Source of the DNA: Lachnospiraceae bacterium
Lineage (GTDB): Bacteria > Bacillota > Clostridia > Lachnospirales > Lachnospiraceae
Assembly (NCBI GenBank): GCA_021769135.1
Contig: JAETTM010000020.1
Span: 1 to 59,882 of the forward strand
Direction of reading: 5' to 3'
Length of the DNA stretch: 59,882 nt
Shown: in pieces, positions 1 through 8,457 of the stretch
Layout of the letters: every line of letters starts with the position of its first letter
How positions within the stretch are numbered: position 1 is the stretch's first letter
Program-made: the position numbers and the translations under genes
The notes under the pieces: generated by a model
What the model was told of the DNA's origin: nothing
The model's database searches: none
The model's input: the letters and a program-made list of their open reading frames with translations, nothing else

Positions 1-98
1 TCACAAGCTGACCGCTCCCCGCTCCGGGGAGGTTCTTTAAAAACTCCATATATATTTCTTGACGTGCCGCCGCCCGCCAGAAAGCTGTATTGTTCCTA
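1..98. other. Unassigned sequence at left edge
   Basis: This short stretch follows the point where the yjfF reading frame stops. It contains a small hairpin at 15-31 (7-bp arms CTCCCCG/CGGGGAG, 3-base loop). Read on the minus strand, nothing in it resembles the rest of a sugar permease in any frame I checked. It may be the end of an inserted element or an assembly junction. I do not recognise it. Confidence 0.3.
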
Positions 99-296
99 CT
101 AATTGGGGATAACACAGGTCATGCCGGCCGCAACGGCAATCAGACCCGCATTATTAATCAACACATTCAAAAATGTCTGAAAGTGGGTAAATCCTTTATC
201 CGCGTAAATCACGCAGCCGCCCAGATACATGATTACAAACAGCGCTACCGTAATAGCGAGCAATATATTATTTCCACCCAGTTTTAATTTTTTCAT
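99..296 (-). pseudogene. yjfF: Truncated sugar ABC permease, YjfF-like
   Basis: The 65 codons encode a cytoplasmic N-terminus, one membrane segment (residues about 12-30) and the start of a second hydrophobic stretch, matching the N-terminus of YjfF, the second permease of galactofuranose-type ABC transporters. Intact YjfF proteins run to roughly 320 residues. Here the usual continuation after the AVGMTFVI-like motif (seen here as AAGMTCVI) is lost and a TAG stop follows at once, so more than 80% of the protein is missing. The start codon overlaps the stop of the upstream permease by 4 bases (ATGA), which fits the fourth gene of the ytf operon. The break could be an insertion, a deletion or an assembly artefact at the window edge. 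Confidence 0.65.
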
Positions 297-1357
297 GCCT
301 GCACCGCCTCCTTTGCTGCTTTTTTAGCGGACAGTTTTTTGAAATAATCTTTTACCGGCCCGGACTGGATAACTACAATCAGGATAACCACGATAGCCTT
401 AAATACAGGTGCCTGCGCGGAAGAAACGCCCAACGCATACAATGTCGTGGTAATCGCCTGAATCGTATAAGCGCCAATAATAGAGCCTGCAAGATTAAAC
501 TTACCGCCGCCTAAGCTGTTGCCGCCAAGCGCTACCGCAAGGATAGCATCCAGTTCCATGTTAAGGCCGATATTATTGGTATCTGCGGAATAGATTCTGC
601 AGGTTGCCACCAGGCCCGCAATGCCGGCGCACAAACCGCAAATCACATAGCACAGCAGGATAATCTTCGCAGAGTTAAAGCCGGAAATCCTGGAAGCCTT
701 TTTATTGATACCTACGCTCTGGATATATGTTCCCAGCGCCGTCAACCTTAAGACAATTGCGGCTATGGCAACACAGGCCGCCGCGATAAGAATCGGAGTC
801 GGGATAATGCCGCAATATCCGCCAAAAAACTGGAAGGAAGGCACACGCACGTATACGATATTGCTGTTGCAAAGAAGAAGACCTATAGCCCTGCCGGCAG
901 ACCAGAGTATCAGCGTCGCCACCATGGGCTGGATATTCATATATGCCACCAGGAACCCATTGAACAGACCGCAGACGCATGCGATTGCAATACCGGCCAG
1001 CATGCCGACCCAAAGGGGTACATTATATTCGCTTACATTGGTTACACCGTATCCGGCCAACAGCATACAGCAAAGGCCGCCGGATAAGCTCATAACGGAG
1101 CCTACCGAAATATCCGTGCCTGCGGAAGCCGATACCACCAGCGTCATGCCGATTGCAAGGATTGCCACTTCGCTGCCCCGGTTCAATACGTCGATGAGAC
1201 GCCCATATAGAATGCCGTTATTAATACTGATTGAAAAGAAGCTGAGAGGGGCATTCCCGCTGGCAATATCATAAATCACGTTAATCATCATAACGAGAAT
1301 CATACTGAAGATAGGCAGGAACAGCTTCATTTTTGTAATTTTTTTCAATTTATTCAT
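293..1357 (-). CDS. ytfT: Sugar ABC transporter permease, YtfT-like
   Basis: This is a 354-residue integral membrane protein of the BPD_transp_2 (RbsC/YtfT) permease family, with about ten hydrophobic segments. The family hallmarks are visible: the GMTLVVSASAGTDISVGSV stretch around residue 75, and the GGNSLGGGKFNLAGSIIGA stretch near residue 280 that contacts the ATPase. It would form the membrane channel of a furanose-type sugar importer with YjfF. Its ATG overlaps the stop of the ATPase gene by one base (TAATG), and its own stop overlaps the yjfF start, so the genes are translationally coupled. Sugar specificity (galactofuranose in E. coli) is inferred from the family and the adjacent binding protein. 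Confidence 0.85.
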   Translation of the reverse strand: MNKLKKITKMKLFLPIFSMILVMMINVIYDIASGNAPLSFFSISINNGILYGRLIDVLNRGSEVAILAIGMTLVVSASAGTDISVGSVMSLSGGLCCMLLAGYGVTNVSEYNVPLWVGMLAGIAIACVCGLFNGFLVAYMNIQPMVATLILWSAGRAIGLLLCNSNIVYVRVPSFQFFGGYCGIIPTPILIAAACVAIAAIVLRLTALGTYIQSVGINKKASRISGFNSAKIILLCYVICGLCAGIAGLVATCRIYSADTNNIGLNMELDAILAVALGGNSLGGGKFNLAGSIIGAYTIQAITTTLYALGVSSAQAPVFKAIVVILIVVIQSGPVKDYFKKLSAKKAAKEAVQA

Positions 1358-2874
1358 TATTTAGCACCTCCCGCAATTGCCTTCATAACCCCTTCCTGAG
1401 ATAATTCCTCCCCGCTAATCTCGCCAACCTTGGCACCATCCCGAAGGACTGCCATACGGTTACAGGTTCTGAGCATTTCTTCTATTTCCGAAGAAATAAA
1501 CATCACGCTCTTCCCCTCCTCGGCAAGCTGAATCACCAGCTTCTGAATCTCAGTCTTTGTTCCGATATCAATACCGCGGGTGGGCTCGTCAAGAATCAGA
1601 AAATCCGGGTCCGTCGCAAGCCATCTCGCTAAAATAACCTTCTGCTGATTGCCGCCGGAAAGCTGCTTAATCAGCGTTTCCCTGCTTGCCGTCTTAATCT
1701 GCAAAAGTTCGATAAACTTATCCGCTATCTCAATCTGCTTTGCCATCGGGATTTTCTTAAAAATGCCCAGCTTCGCCTGCATGGCAAGGATGATGTTCTC
1801 ACGCACGGACAAATCGCCGATGATGCCCTCTGCCTTTCTGTCATCCGGCAAAAGGCCCATGCCCAGGTTCATGGCATCGATGGGGTTCTTAATCGTTACT
1901 TCCTGTTCCTTTACCTTCAATGTTCCGGTCTGTGCCCTGTCCGCACCATAAATCGCACGGGCCAGTTCGCTTCGGCCGCTTCCGAGAAGCCCGGTCAGCC
2001 CGATTACTTCTCCTTTATGTATCTCAAGGTCAAAAGGCTTAATCGTTCCCACATGGCTTAAGCCTTTTGCATCAATAACGAGCGGCTCTTTGGATTTATC
2101 GCCGCTGCCTTCCGGTTTGATGCTTGCCAAATCGTCGAAATCTTTACCCATCATAGCTGCAACCAGCTTCACGCGGGGCAGCTCCTCAATGCTGTATTCC
2201 CCTACGAGAGTTCCGTTCCTGAGAACGGTGATACCGTCGCAGACTTCATAAACCTGTTCCAGGAAATGGGTTACAAAAACAATGCCGACCCCCTGCTCCC
2301 GAAGCCTTCTCATCATGCCGAAAAGCTTCGCCACTTCATTATCGTCCAATGAAGAAGTGGGCTCATCCAGAATAAGCACCTTGCAGTCCATATCCACCGC
2401 ACGGGCAATGGCTATCATCTGCTGCAAAGCCAGGGAATATTCTTCCAGGTTCTGGGTCACATCGATATCCAAATCCAGCTCTTCCATCAGCTTTGCTGCC
2501 ATTTCATTCATTTTCTTCCGGTTTACTGTTCCGATTTTTGTCATAGGTTCTCTGCCGATGAACAGATTTTCTGCCACAGAAAGGTTCGGGCAGAGGTTTA
2601 CTTCCTGATATACCGTAGAAATACCTTTTTTCTGCGCATCCATGGTGTCCCTATTTACAATGGGCCCATCGATGCCATCCAGATAAATTTCTCCAGATTC
2701 AAATTTGTTTACCCCAGTAAGACATTTAATCAGCGTGGATTTACCGGCGCCGTTTTCCCCCATGAGCGCGCGGATTTCCCCTCTTTTTAAATTGAAATCC
2801 ACATTTTCCAACGCTTTTACACCAGGGAATGTCATACAAATTCCTTTCATACTCAATATAACATTATTTTCCAT
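1357..2874 (-). CDS. ytfR: Sugar ABC transporter ATP-binding protein, YtfR-like
   Basis: The 505-residue protein has two fused ABC nucleotide-binding domains, as in RbsA, MglA and YtfR. The first has a canonical Walker A (GENGAGKST, about residues 39-47) and Walker B (VLILDEPTSSLD). The second has a degenerate Walker A (GLLGSGRSE) but an intact signature (LSGGNQQK) and Walker B (FLILDEPTRGID), the usual asymmetry of this family. It powers import by the YtfT/YjfF channel. The upstream binding-protein gene is separated by about 170 bases containing a hairpin, and the downstream permease overlaps by one base. The start ATG at 2874 opens with MENNVILSMKGICMTFPGVKA, typical of the family. Confidence 0.9.
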   Translation of the reverse strand: MENNVILSMKGICMTFPGVKALENVDFNLKRGEIRALMGENGAGKSTLIKCLTGVNKFESGEIYLDGIDGPIVNRDTMDAQKKGISTVYQEVNLCPNLSVAENLFIGREPMTKIGTVNRKKMNEMAAKLMEELDLDIDVTQNLEEYSLALQQMIAIARAVDMDCKVLILDEPTSSLDDNEVAKLFGMMRRLREQGVGIVFVTHFLEQVYEVCDGITVLRNGTLVGEYSIEELPRVKLVAAMMGKDFDDLASIKPEGSGDKSKEPLVIDAKGLSHVGTIKPFDLEIHKGEVIGLTGLLGSGRSELARAIYGADRAQTGTLKVKEQEVTIKNPIDAMNLGMGLLPDDRKAEGIIGDLSVRENIILAMQAKLGIFKKIPMAKQIEIADKFIELLQIKTASRETLIKQLSGGNQQKVILARWLATDPDFLILDEPTRGIDIGTKTEIQKLVIQLAEEGKSVMFISSEIEEMLRTCNRMAVLRDGAKVGEISGEELSQEGVMKAIAGGAK

Positions 2875-2930
2875 GCAGACGTCTCCTTCCAGAGTTTTCT
2901 TCCCAGGTAATACTATATTTTCCTTAGAAT

Positions 2931-2981
2931 ACGTAAAAGGGAGAAACCCAAGTTCCCCCGGGATTTTCTCCCTCTTTACGT
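2931..2981. terminator. Hairpin between ytfQ and ytfR
   Basis: Near-perfect inverted repeat: left arm ACGTAAAAGGGAGAAA (2931-2946), right arm ending CTTTACGT at 2981, one bulge, loop of about 18 bases. The T-rich run (2981-2988) lies on the plus-strand side, so on the minus strand, where the genes lie, it looks more like an mRNA-stabilising or attenuating stem than a full terminator. Such stems after a binding-protein gene often raise its level relative to the downstream transporter genes. Confidence 0.6.
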
Positions 2982-3047
2982 TTTATTTCAGCGAAAGCTT
3001 TTCTTTACTCCCAACTTTGCTTAACGTTTTCTTCATTCCTTCAATGA

Positions 3048-4166
3048 TTAGTAAGCGCGGCCATCCAGAACTTCCTGGCTCATAGTTACTGCATATTGGC
3101 TTTCAATTCCGGGCGCTACGAAAGCTTCATCTTCAACCAGCGTCCAGGCATCAACCGCTTCGCCTGCTTCCAGTTTCTGAATAACGCCTTCAGCAAATCC
3201 AGCCTGCAGAGGGTTGCACTCTACGTTACATGTAATCTTGCCATCCAGTGTATACTGAAGTCCGTCATGTGTAGCGTCAAAGGAAATGATGGTTACATCG
3301 CCGTCAACACCGTATGTAATGCCTGCTGCGTCCATTGCGTCCATTGCGCCGTATGCTTCATTATCATTCTGGCAAACAACTACGTTGAAATCGCTGTAGG
3401 ATTTAATGAAGGATTCCATAACTTCCTGGCCGCCTGCCTGTGTGAAATCGCCGGACTGGGAATCCAGGACTGTCCAGTTGGAATTCTGGGCTACGATGTT
3501 GTTAAAGCCTTCTGTACGTCCAAGCGTTGCGGATGCGCCAACGGAACCTTCGATAACGAGGATGTTCGCATCTTCGCCGTTCAGGTACTCAGCCAGCCAG
3601 TTGCCCGCTGCTTCGCCTTCAGCAATCATATCGCAGCCAAGAGCCGTCGTATAAAGAGAAGGGTCTGCGTCTACCGCACGGTCAACGATGAGAACCGGGA
3701 TGCCTGCATCCTGTGCTTCCTGAAGAACCGTATCCCAGCCTGCGGACTGAATCGGAGCGATGCAGATGTAGTCAAGTTCCTGCTCGATGAAACCACGAAC
3801 CGTTTCAATCTGAACCGCATGGTCATTGTCGCAGTCTACGAAAGACAATTCATAGCCGTTCGCTTCACTGAAGGTATCCTGATAGTTCTTTGTATTAGCT
3901 GCACGCCAGTCGGATTCGTGGCCAACCTGTGCAAAACCTACTCTGATGAGTTCGCCGTCCGCTGCCGGCGCAGCTGCTTCTTCTGTAGATGCTTCTTCTG
4001 CGGGCGCCGCCTCTTCTGCGGGCGCTTCCTCTTCAGGTGCTGCCTCTTCTGCAGCCGGCGCTTCTTCCGTGGTCGATGCCGGTGCTTCTGCTGCTGAGTT
4101 GCCACATGCAGCTAATGTGGAAATTGTCATTGCAGCAATTAATAATAACGCAATTTTTTTCTTCAT
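3048..4166 (-). CDS. ytfQ: Sugar-binding lipoprotein, YtfQ-like
   Basis: A 372-residue lipoprotein: signal peptide with lipobox LAAC (Cys21), then an Ala/Glu-rich flexible linker to about residue 68, then a type I periplasmic binding fold (Peripla_BP_4). The mature domain carries YtfQ signatures: VGFAQVGHESDWRAANT, IAPIQSAGWDTVLQEAQDAG, SLYTTALGCD and GSVGASATLGRTEGF. It should capture a furanose-form sugar (galactofuranose in characterised YtfQ) and deliver it to YtfT/YjfF. The RBS AGGGAGG sits just upstream of ATG 4166. It is a clear paralogue of the frameshifted sensor protein at 7409-8457, which suggests both see the same ligand. It is first gene of the transporter operon and divergent from the regulator at 4607. 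Confidence 0.88.
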   Translation of the reverse strand: MKKKIALLLIAAMTISTLAACGNSAAEAPASTTEEAPAAEEAAPEEEAPAEEAAPAEEASTEEAAAPAADGELIRVGFAQVGHESDWRAANTKNYQDTFSEANGYELSFVDCDNDHAVQIETVRGFIEQELDYICIAPIQSAGWDTVLQEAQDAGIPVLIVDRAVDADPSLYTTALGCDMIAEGEAAGNWLAEYLNGEDANILVIEGSVGASATLGRTEGFNNIVAQNSNWTVLDSQSGDFTQAGGQEVMESFIKSYSDFNVVVCQNDNEAYGAMDAMDAAGITYGVDGDVTIISFDATHDGLQYTLDGKITCNVECNPLQAGFAEGVIQKLEAGEAVDAWTLVEDEAFVAPGIESQYAVTMSQEVLDGRAY

Positions 4167-4606
4167 TGTCTTTCCTCCCTAATGAATAATATTTTTTTGC
4201 GTTGGAACAGCCTTGCTGTTTCCGTAATCTCACTTTATCCGATTTACTTTTTGCGCGCAACCTATTTTTGTGCACTTTTTCTAATTTCATTCTTATAAAC
4301 AATACAAATTTTTATGTAATATGCCATTTTTTGATACAAATTTTGTCATTTTGTTTGGAATTTTCATGATTTGGTTTGATATTTTAAGATTTTCCAAAAT
4401 CAGCGCATACTTTTTTGCTGATTTCTCCTTTTAAAGCTTATGCCAAATTGCATAAAACAAGAATTACTTTTGATAAAATATAGAAAATTACAGGCTCCCT
4501 ATAAAAAAGTCAAGAAATTTTTCACTTTTCTTAATAGCCCTTTTCTTATATGCTGTCTTTACGGAAAACAGTTTTATGCAAATTATAAAAGAAAAGGGAA
4601 CATTTC
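4167..4606. promoter_or_regulatory. Divergent control region of ytf operon and its regulator
   Basis: This 440-base AT-rich gap separates ytfQ (minus) from the GntR/LacI-hybrid gene (plus). Two candidate operators are visible: an inverted repeat GGAACAGC...GCTGTTTCC at 4204-4223, just upstream of the ytfQ RBS, and an 11-bp palindrome ACAAATTTTGT at 4336-4346. AraR-type GntR hybrids bind ACAA/TTGT-like dyads, so the second is a reasonable binding site. A weak minus-strand promoter may be TTGCGC, 17 bases, TAAAGT (about 4231-4260). The response regulator at 5765 may also bind here. No small gene was seen. Confidence 0.45.
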
Positions 4607-5686
4607 ATGCCTGCAAAATATATTCGGCTTGCCGAGCTGTTAAAAAACCTTATAAAAGAAAACGCGGGGGATACTTTCCGGCTCCCTACGGAGGACGCCC
4701 TCTGCCGTACATACGGAGTCAGCCGCCAGACTGTAAGAAAAGCCCTCTCCATATTGGAAGCCGAACATTTAATAGAAAAGCGGCAGGGCAGCGGCTCTTA
4801 TGCCACCGGCCTGTCCGGCAGCCCCGAGAAAGATAATGTGGCGATTTTGGTATGTTCCGATACGGAATATATTTACCCCGGCCTCCTTGCGGATATGCGA
4901 AGCACGCTGCAAGCCAAGGGCTTTAGCGCCACAGTTTATGTAACCGGCAACCAAATCTCCAAAGAACGGGAGATTCTTCTTTCGCTGCTGGAACACCCTG
5001 TCCGCGGCATTTTAAGCGAAGGATGCAAAACCAGCCTTCCTACGCCGAATCACGATTTGTATGAACGCCTTTCTGAAAAGGGCGCATCCATACTGTTTTT
5101 CCATGGGAATTACTGCAATATGCCGGATTACCTTTCCATAAAAGACGATAATTACGGAGGCGGCTACTATCTGGCAAAATATCTTGTCTCTTTAGGGCAT
5201 AAAAAAATAGCCGGCATTTTCAAATCGGATGACATACAGGGCACGGAACGCCTTTTCGGGCTTTTATCCGCCCTGCGGGATGAAAATATCCCCTTTGACG
5301 AAGAGCGCATCTGCCGTTTTGATACCGCCAGGCTCACCGCCCTGCAGAAAAAGCAGGACACAGGATTTTTATCCGAATTTATTTCAAAACAGCTAAAAAA
5401 TGCTACCGCCGTCATCTGCTACAATGACGAAATCGCTTACTGGCTCATAAAAGAACTGACCTATAAAAATATGCGGATTCCCGGAGACCTTAGCGTTGTC
5501 TGCTTCGATAACTCCTATTTCAGCGACCTTTCCCCGGTGCAAATCACGTCCTTATCCCATAAAAGCCACGAAATGGGAACCGTCGCCGCCGAAAGCATCC
5601 TCAACCTGATAAAAGGCTCCCCCGCCTCATCCCAGAAGCTTCCCTGGCGCCTCACCGTAAAACGGAGTTCTGGGCCTCCCCCATAA
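4607..5686 (+). CDS. GntR/LacI-hybrid (AraR-like) transcription regulator
   Basis: The 359-residue protein has an N-terminal GntR winged helix (about residues 1-70, motif VSRQTVRKALSILEAEHLIEK, then RQGSGSY) fused to a LacI/periplasmic-binding-type ligand domain (about 75-350), the AraR architecture. The effector domain has the usual VCFDNSYFSDLSP stretch near its end. RBS AAGGGA lies eight bases before ATG 4607. It is transcribed divergently from ytfQ and so most likely senses a sugar or sugar phosphate and represses that operon. A paralogue with the same organisation lies at 55433-56518 near the second transporter. The effector is unknown. Confidence 0.85.
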   Translation: MPAKYIRLAELLKNLIKENAGDTFRLPTEDALCRTYGVSRQTVRKALSILEAEHLIEKRQGSGSYATGLSGSPEKDNVAILVCSDTEYIYPGLLADMRSTLQAKGFSATVYVTGNQISKEREILLSLLEHPVRGILSEGCKTSLPTPNHDLYERLSEKGASILFFHGNYCNMPDYLSIKDDNYGGGYYLAKYLVSLGHKKIAGIFKSDDIQGTERLFGLLSALRDENIPFDEERICRFDTARLTALQKKQDTGFLSEFISKQLKNATAVICYNDEIAYWLIKELTYKNMRIPGDLSVVCFDNSYFSDLSPVQITSLSHKSHEMGTVAAESILNLIKGSPASSQKLPWRLTVKRSSGPPP

Positions 5687-5713
5687 CAGTTCAGCCTTTC
5701 TGATGAACTGTTA
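5684..5713. terminator. Hairpin between convergent regulator genes
   Basis: Perfect 10-bp inverted repeat TAACAGTTCA (5684-5693) / TGAACTGTTA (5704-5713) with a 10-base loop, starting in the stop codon of the plus-strand regulator. No T-run follows on either strand, so it may be a bidirectional pause or an mRNA 3' stem rather than a classical terminator. Confidence 0.5.
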
Positions 5714-5764
5714 CGCCTCCTCCTGCCTCTGAAAGCTGTTTTTTAGCGGCAGCGCAGCGGGCAA

Positions 5765-7384
5765 TTATTTCCCATTCCTATATTCCCTGGGCGTGCAGCC
5801 CACCGTCTTCTTAAACACAAAACTAAAATAGTGAGGATCCTTGTAACCCACCTTTGCTGCGATTTCCCCGGAATGCATTTCGCTCTGGCGCAGCAATTTT
5901 TTTGCTTTCTCCATACGCTTTTTCGTAACATATTCAATAAAAGTTATTTTCATTTCCTGGCTGAAGACGCTGCTAAAATAGTTCCCGCTGACGCCAATTG
6001 CACCCGCTACGCTGTTTAAGGAAAGGGATTCATCGCTGAAATTCTCTTCGATATATTCCAGCCCTTTTTTCAGCATCCGTTTGCCCTGATTTTCGTTCTC
6101 CTTATCCCGCAGCGTCAGGGCCCGTTCCAAAAGCTCCTTCATGTAGGCATAAAGGTCTCCGCCATTTACGGACACTTCACGCACTTTCTCATTGTCATCC
6201 TTCGCCAGGACATCCTGCTGCCCAATGCCGAGCATTTCCATATAATTTACCACTGTAAAGCGCACATTTAACAACAGATAATCCCTGAACAGCCTGGAAT
6301 CCAGCGCATCCTTTACCCCCGCCAGATAGCCCTTTATGAAATCCTCCGTTTCTTCCAGCGTTCCTTCCCTTAAAAAGCCCTGGATAATCTCCGGGTTCAT
6401 CTTTGCGCTGTCCACGGACTCAAAGCTCTTCGTATCCTTGCCTGATAGGAATTCCACCGCATCCTTTTCCGTCAGTATATGCCGTCTGGGACTAAAAAAA
6501 CGATGGGCAAGTATATGGTTTACGTTGGTATAGCACTCCGGCAAAAGGGAGAGCCTCTCCACCGTTTTCCCCACCCCTGCGTACCATTCCATGGAATCTT
6601 CCTCTTCCGAGCAAATTTTTTCTATATTATTTATGCAGCGCTCCTCCAATTCCTCCATCCGCTCTTTCTCGCCCTTTATCAGAACCACATAAAGGTTGAT
6701 ATTCCAGCGGAAAACCAGATATTCCGGAAAACGCATAAAATATCGGAACAGCGCCTCGCGCACTTTATCAAAGCCTTCCGGCTCCTGCATGGCCATCTCC
6801 GGATTCCGGCGCTTCACCTGCAGATTCAGAAGCACCAGATTATAGCACGGGCCGTCCAGCTCCAGGGAAATCTTTGCCGCTTCCTCATAAATCTGCTGTA
6901 CGGACAAAACCCCTCCAAAGACCTTTTCCAGAAAATTCCTCCGGGCATAATCTTCGAATTCCTTCATTTCGTTCTGAAAAGTTTCCAGGTAATTTTTCTG
7001 TTCCTTTTCCGTTTCGATTTTTTCCCGTATCTCCATCAGGACTTTCCGCAGGGCGCCCCTTGTAATCGGCTTTAGCAGATACCTCTCCACGCCCACGCGG
7101 ATAGCGCGCTGTGCATATTCAAATTCGTCATAGCCGCTGATAATGATGATTTTGATATCCGGTATTTCCTGCGTTACAATCTGGCTTAGTGCCAGCCCGT
7201 CCATAAAAGGCATTTTGATATCCGTAATCAGGACATCCGGGCGTATCTTCCGTATCATGGGCAACGCCATTTCCCCATCGCTTGCCTCCCCCATAAACTG
7301 ATAGCCATATTCCTGCCATGGGATATTTTTCTTTAACCCCTCCCTGACAATACTTTCATCTTCCACCAAAAATACTTTCAGCAT
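5765..7384 (-). CDS. YesN-type response regulator, AraC output domain
   Basis: The protein (539 residues from the chosen start) begins with a receiver domain (about 1-120; phosphoacceptor Asp55 in VLITDIKMPFMDG), has a long middle region, and ends with an AraC double HTH (about residues 440-539; SLNSVAGAIGVSGNYFSSVF and GYKDPHYFSFVFKKTVGCTPREYR). The start at 7384 (MLKVFLVEDES) is preferred over an ATG 21 bases upstream because AGGAGAG sits correctly before it. It lies 25 bases downstream of the sensor-type binding protein and in one operon with the YesM kinase. By analogy with XylFII-LytS-YesN in clostridia it probably activates the ytf transporter promoter. Confidence 0.9.
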   Translation of the reverse strand: MLKVFLVEDESIVREGLKKNIPWQEYGYQFMGEASDGEMALPMIRKIRPDVLITDIKMPFMDGLALSQIVTQEIPDIKIIIISGYDEFEYAQRAIRVGVERYLLKPITRGALRKVLMEIREKIETEKEQKNYLETFQNEMKEFEDYARRNFLEKVFGGVLSVQQIYEEAAKISLELDGPCYNLVLLNLQVKRRNPEMAMQEPEGFDKVREALFRYFMRFPEYLVFRWNINLYVVLIKGEKERMEELEERCINNIEKICSEEEDSMEWYAGVGKTVERLSLLPECYTNVNHILAHRFFSPRRHILTEKDAVEFLSGKDTKSFESVDSAKMNPEIIQGFLREGTLEETEDFIKGYLAGVKDALDSRLFRDYLLLNVRFTVVNYMEMLGIGQQDVLAKDDNEKVREVSVNGGDLYAYMKELLERALTLRDKENENQGKRMLKKGLEYIEENFSDESLSLNSVAGAIGVSGNYFSSVFSQEMKITFIEYVTKKRMEKAKKLLRQSEMHSGEIAAKVGYKDPHYFSFVFKKTVGCTPREYRNGK

Positions 7385-7408
7385 CTGCCAACCCTCTCCT
7401 GTCAATCA

Positions 7409-8457
7409 TTAATATGTCCTGTCTTCCAGGAACTCCCCCACATTCTCTTTCGTAAAAACATTTTCCTCTACCACATAGCTTTTCTCCACCGGTTCCCCTT
7501 TTTCCAGCTTTTGAATGATTTTATTCACATAGGCGCCCTGGACCGGATTGCACTCGATATCCACATTAATGCGCCCTTCTTCCACCATCTCCAGGGCATC
7601 CCGGATAGCGTCAAAAGAAATCACCACCACTTTCCCGTTTTCCCCAAAGCTGACCCCGGCTTCCTGCATCGCTTTCACTGCCCCCATTGTCATATCGTCA
7701 TTCTGTGATACAAGCACATCGATTTTCGGATAGCGGCGAAGCATCTGTTCCATCACTTCTTCCCCTTTCGCCGCCGTAAAATCCGCCGTTGCGGACTCCA
7801 GGATATGCCAGTTCCCATGGCCGGCGGCAACCTCTTCAAACCCTTGGGTCCTGCCGATTTCCGCTGTGGAGCCTATCGTTCCCCGCAATACCACAATATT
7901 AATATCTTCAGTCTGCCTGTTTTTTTCCGCAGATATTCTTCCAGCCATTTTCCTGCCTTCTCCCCTTCTTTCCAGGCATCCGTTCCAATCCATGTCGTAT
8001 AAAGGGAATCGTCCTCCACATTTACCATACGGTCTATGATGATTACCGGAATCCCGGCATCCTTCGCCTCCTGCAGCACGGTATCCCAGCCGCTCTCAAT
8101 CACCGGCGCGAAAACAATATAATCCACCCTCTGGGAAATAAAGCTGCGAATCGCCTTAATCTGGTTTTCCTGAATCTGTCTGGCATTGTTGAATATCAGA
8201 AAATAACCCTCATCCTTTGTTAGCGCCTCCTGAATCGAAAGGGTATGGGCCGTCCTCCATCCGGATTCGCTGCCCAGCTGGGAAAAACCAACCACAATCA
8301 AATCTTCCATCCCTGCATCGGAGGGCGTCTGTTCGATTTCGATTTCCCAAAAAAGGCCATGGCTGACAAAAATAAAAGGCACAACGCAAAGCAGCAGGAT
8401 ACAGATTCCCACATGTCCGAAAAAAACTTCTTCTAATTTTTCCAATATCCTTTTCAT
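7409..8457 (-). pseudogene. Frameshifted membrane-anchored YtfQ-like sensor protein
   Basis: Two overlapping frames together spell one YtfQ-family protein of about 349 residues. The N-terminal half (from ATG 8457) has a transmembrane anchor (about residues 16-38, no lipobox) and VGFSQLGSESGWRTAHT, APVIESGWDTVLQEAKDAG and SLYTTWIGTD. The C-terminal half (to 7409) continues with INIVVLRGTIGSTAEIGRTQGF and DIECNPVQGAYVNKIIQKLE. The switch falls in a run of seven A (coding strand, 7926-7920). One extra A, or a -1 slip, restores LRKKNRQTEDINIVV. Its start overlaps the kinase stop by 4 bases. Anchored rather than exported, it probably presents sugar to the YesM kinase. Whether it is dead, slippage-rescued or a sequencing error cannot be decided here. 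Confidence 0.8.

Noticed and set aside
3096-4097. Long plus-strand frame (333 codons) opposite ytfQ
   Set aside because: It is a shadow of the binding-protein gene: no ribosome site, odd Cys/Arg-rich composition at its end caused by the Ala/Glu linker on the other strand, and no recognisable domain.
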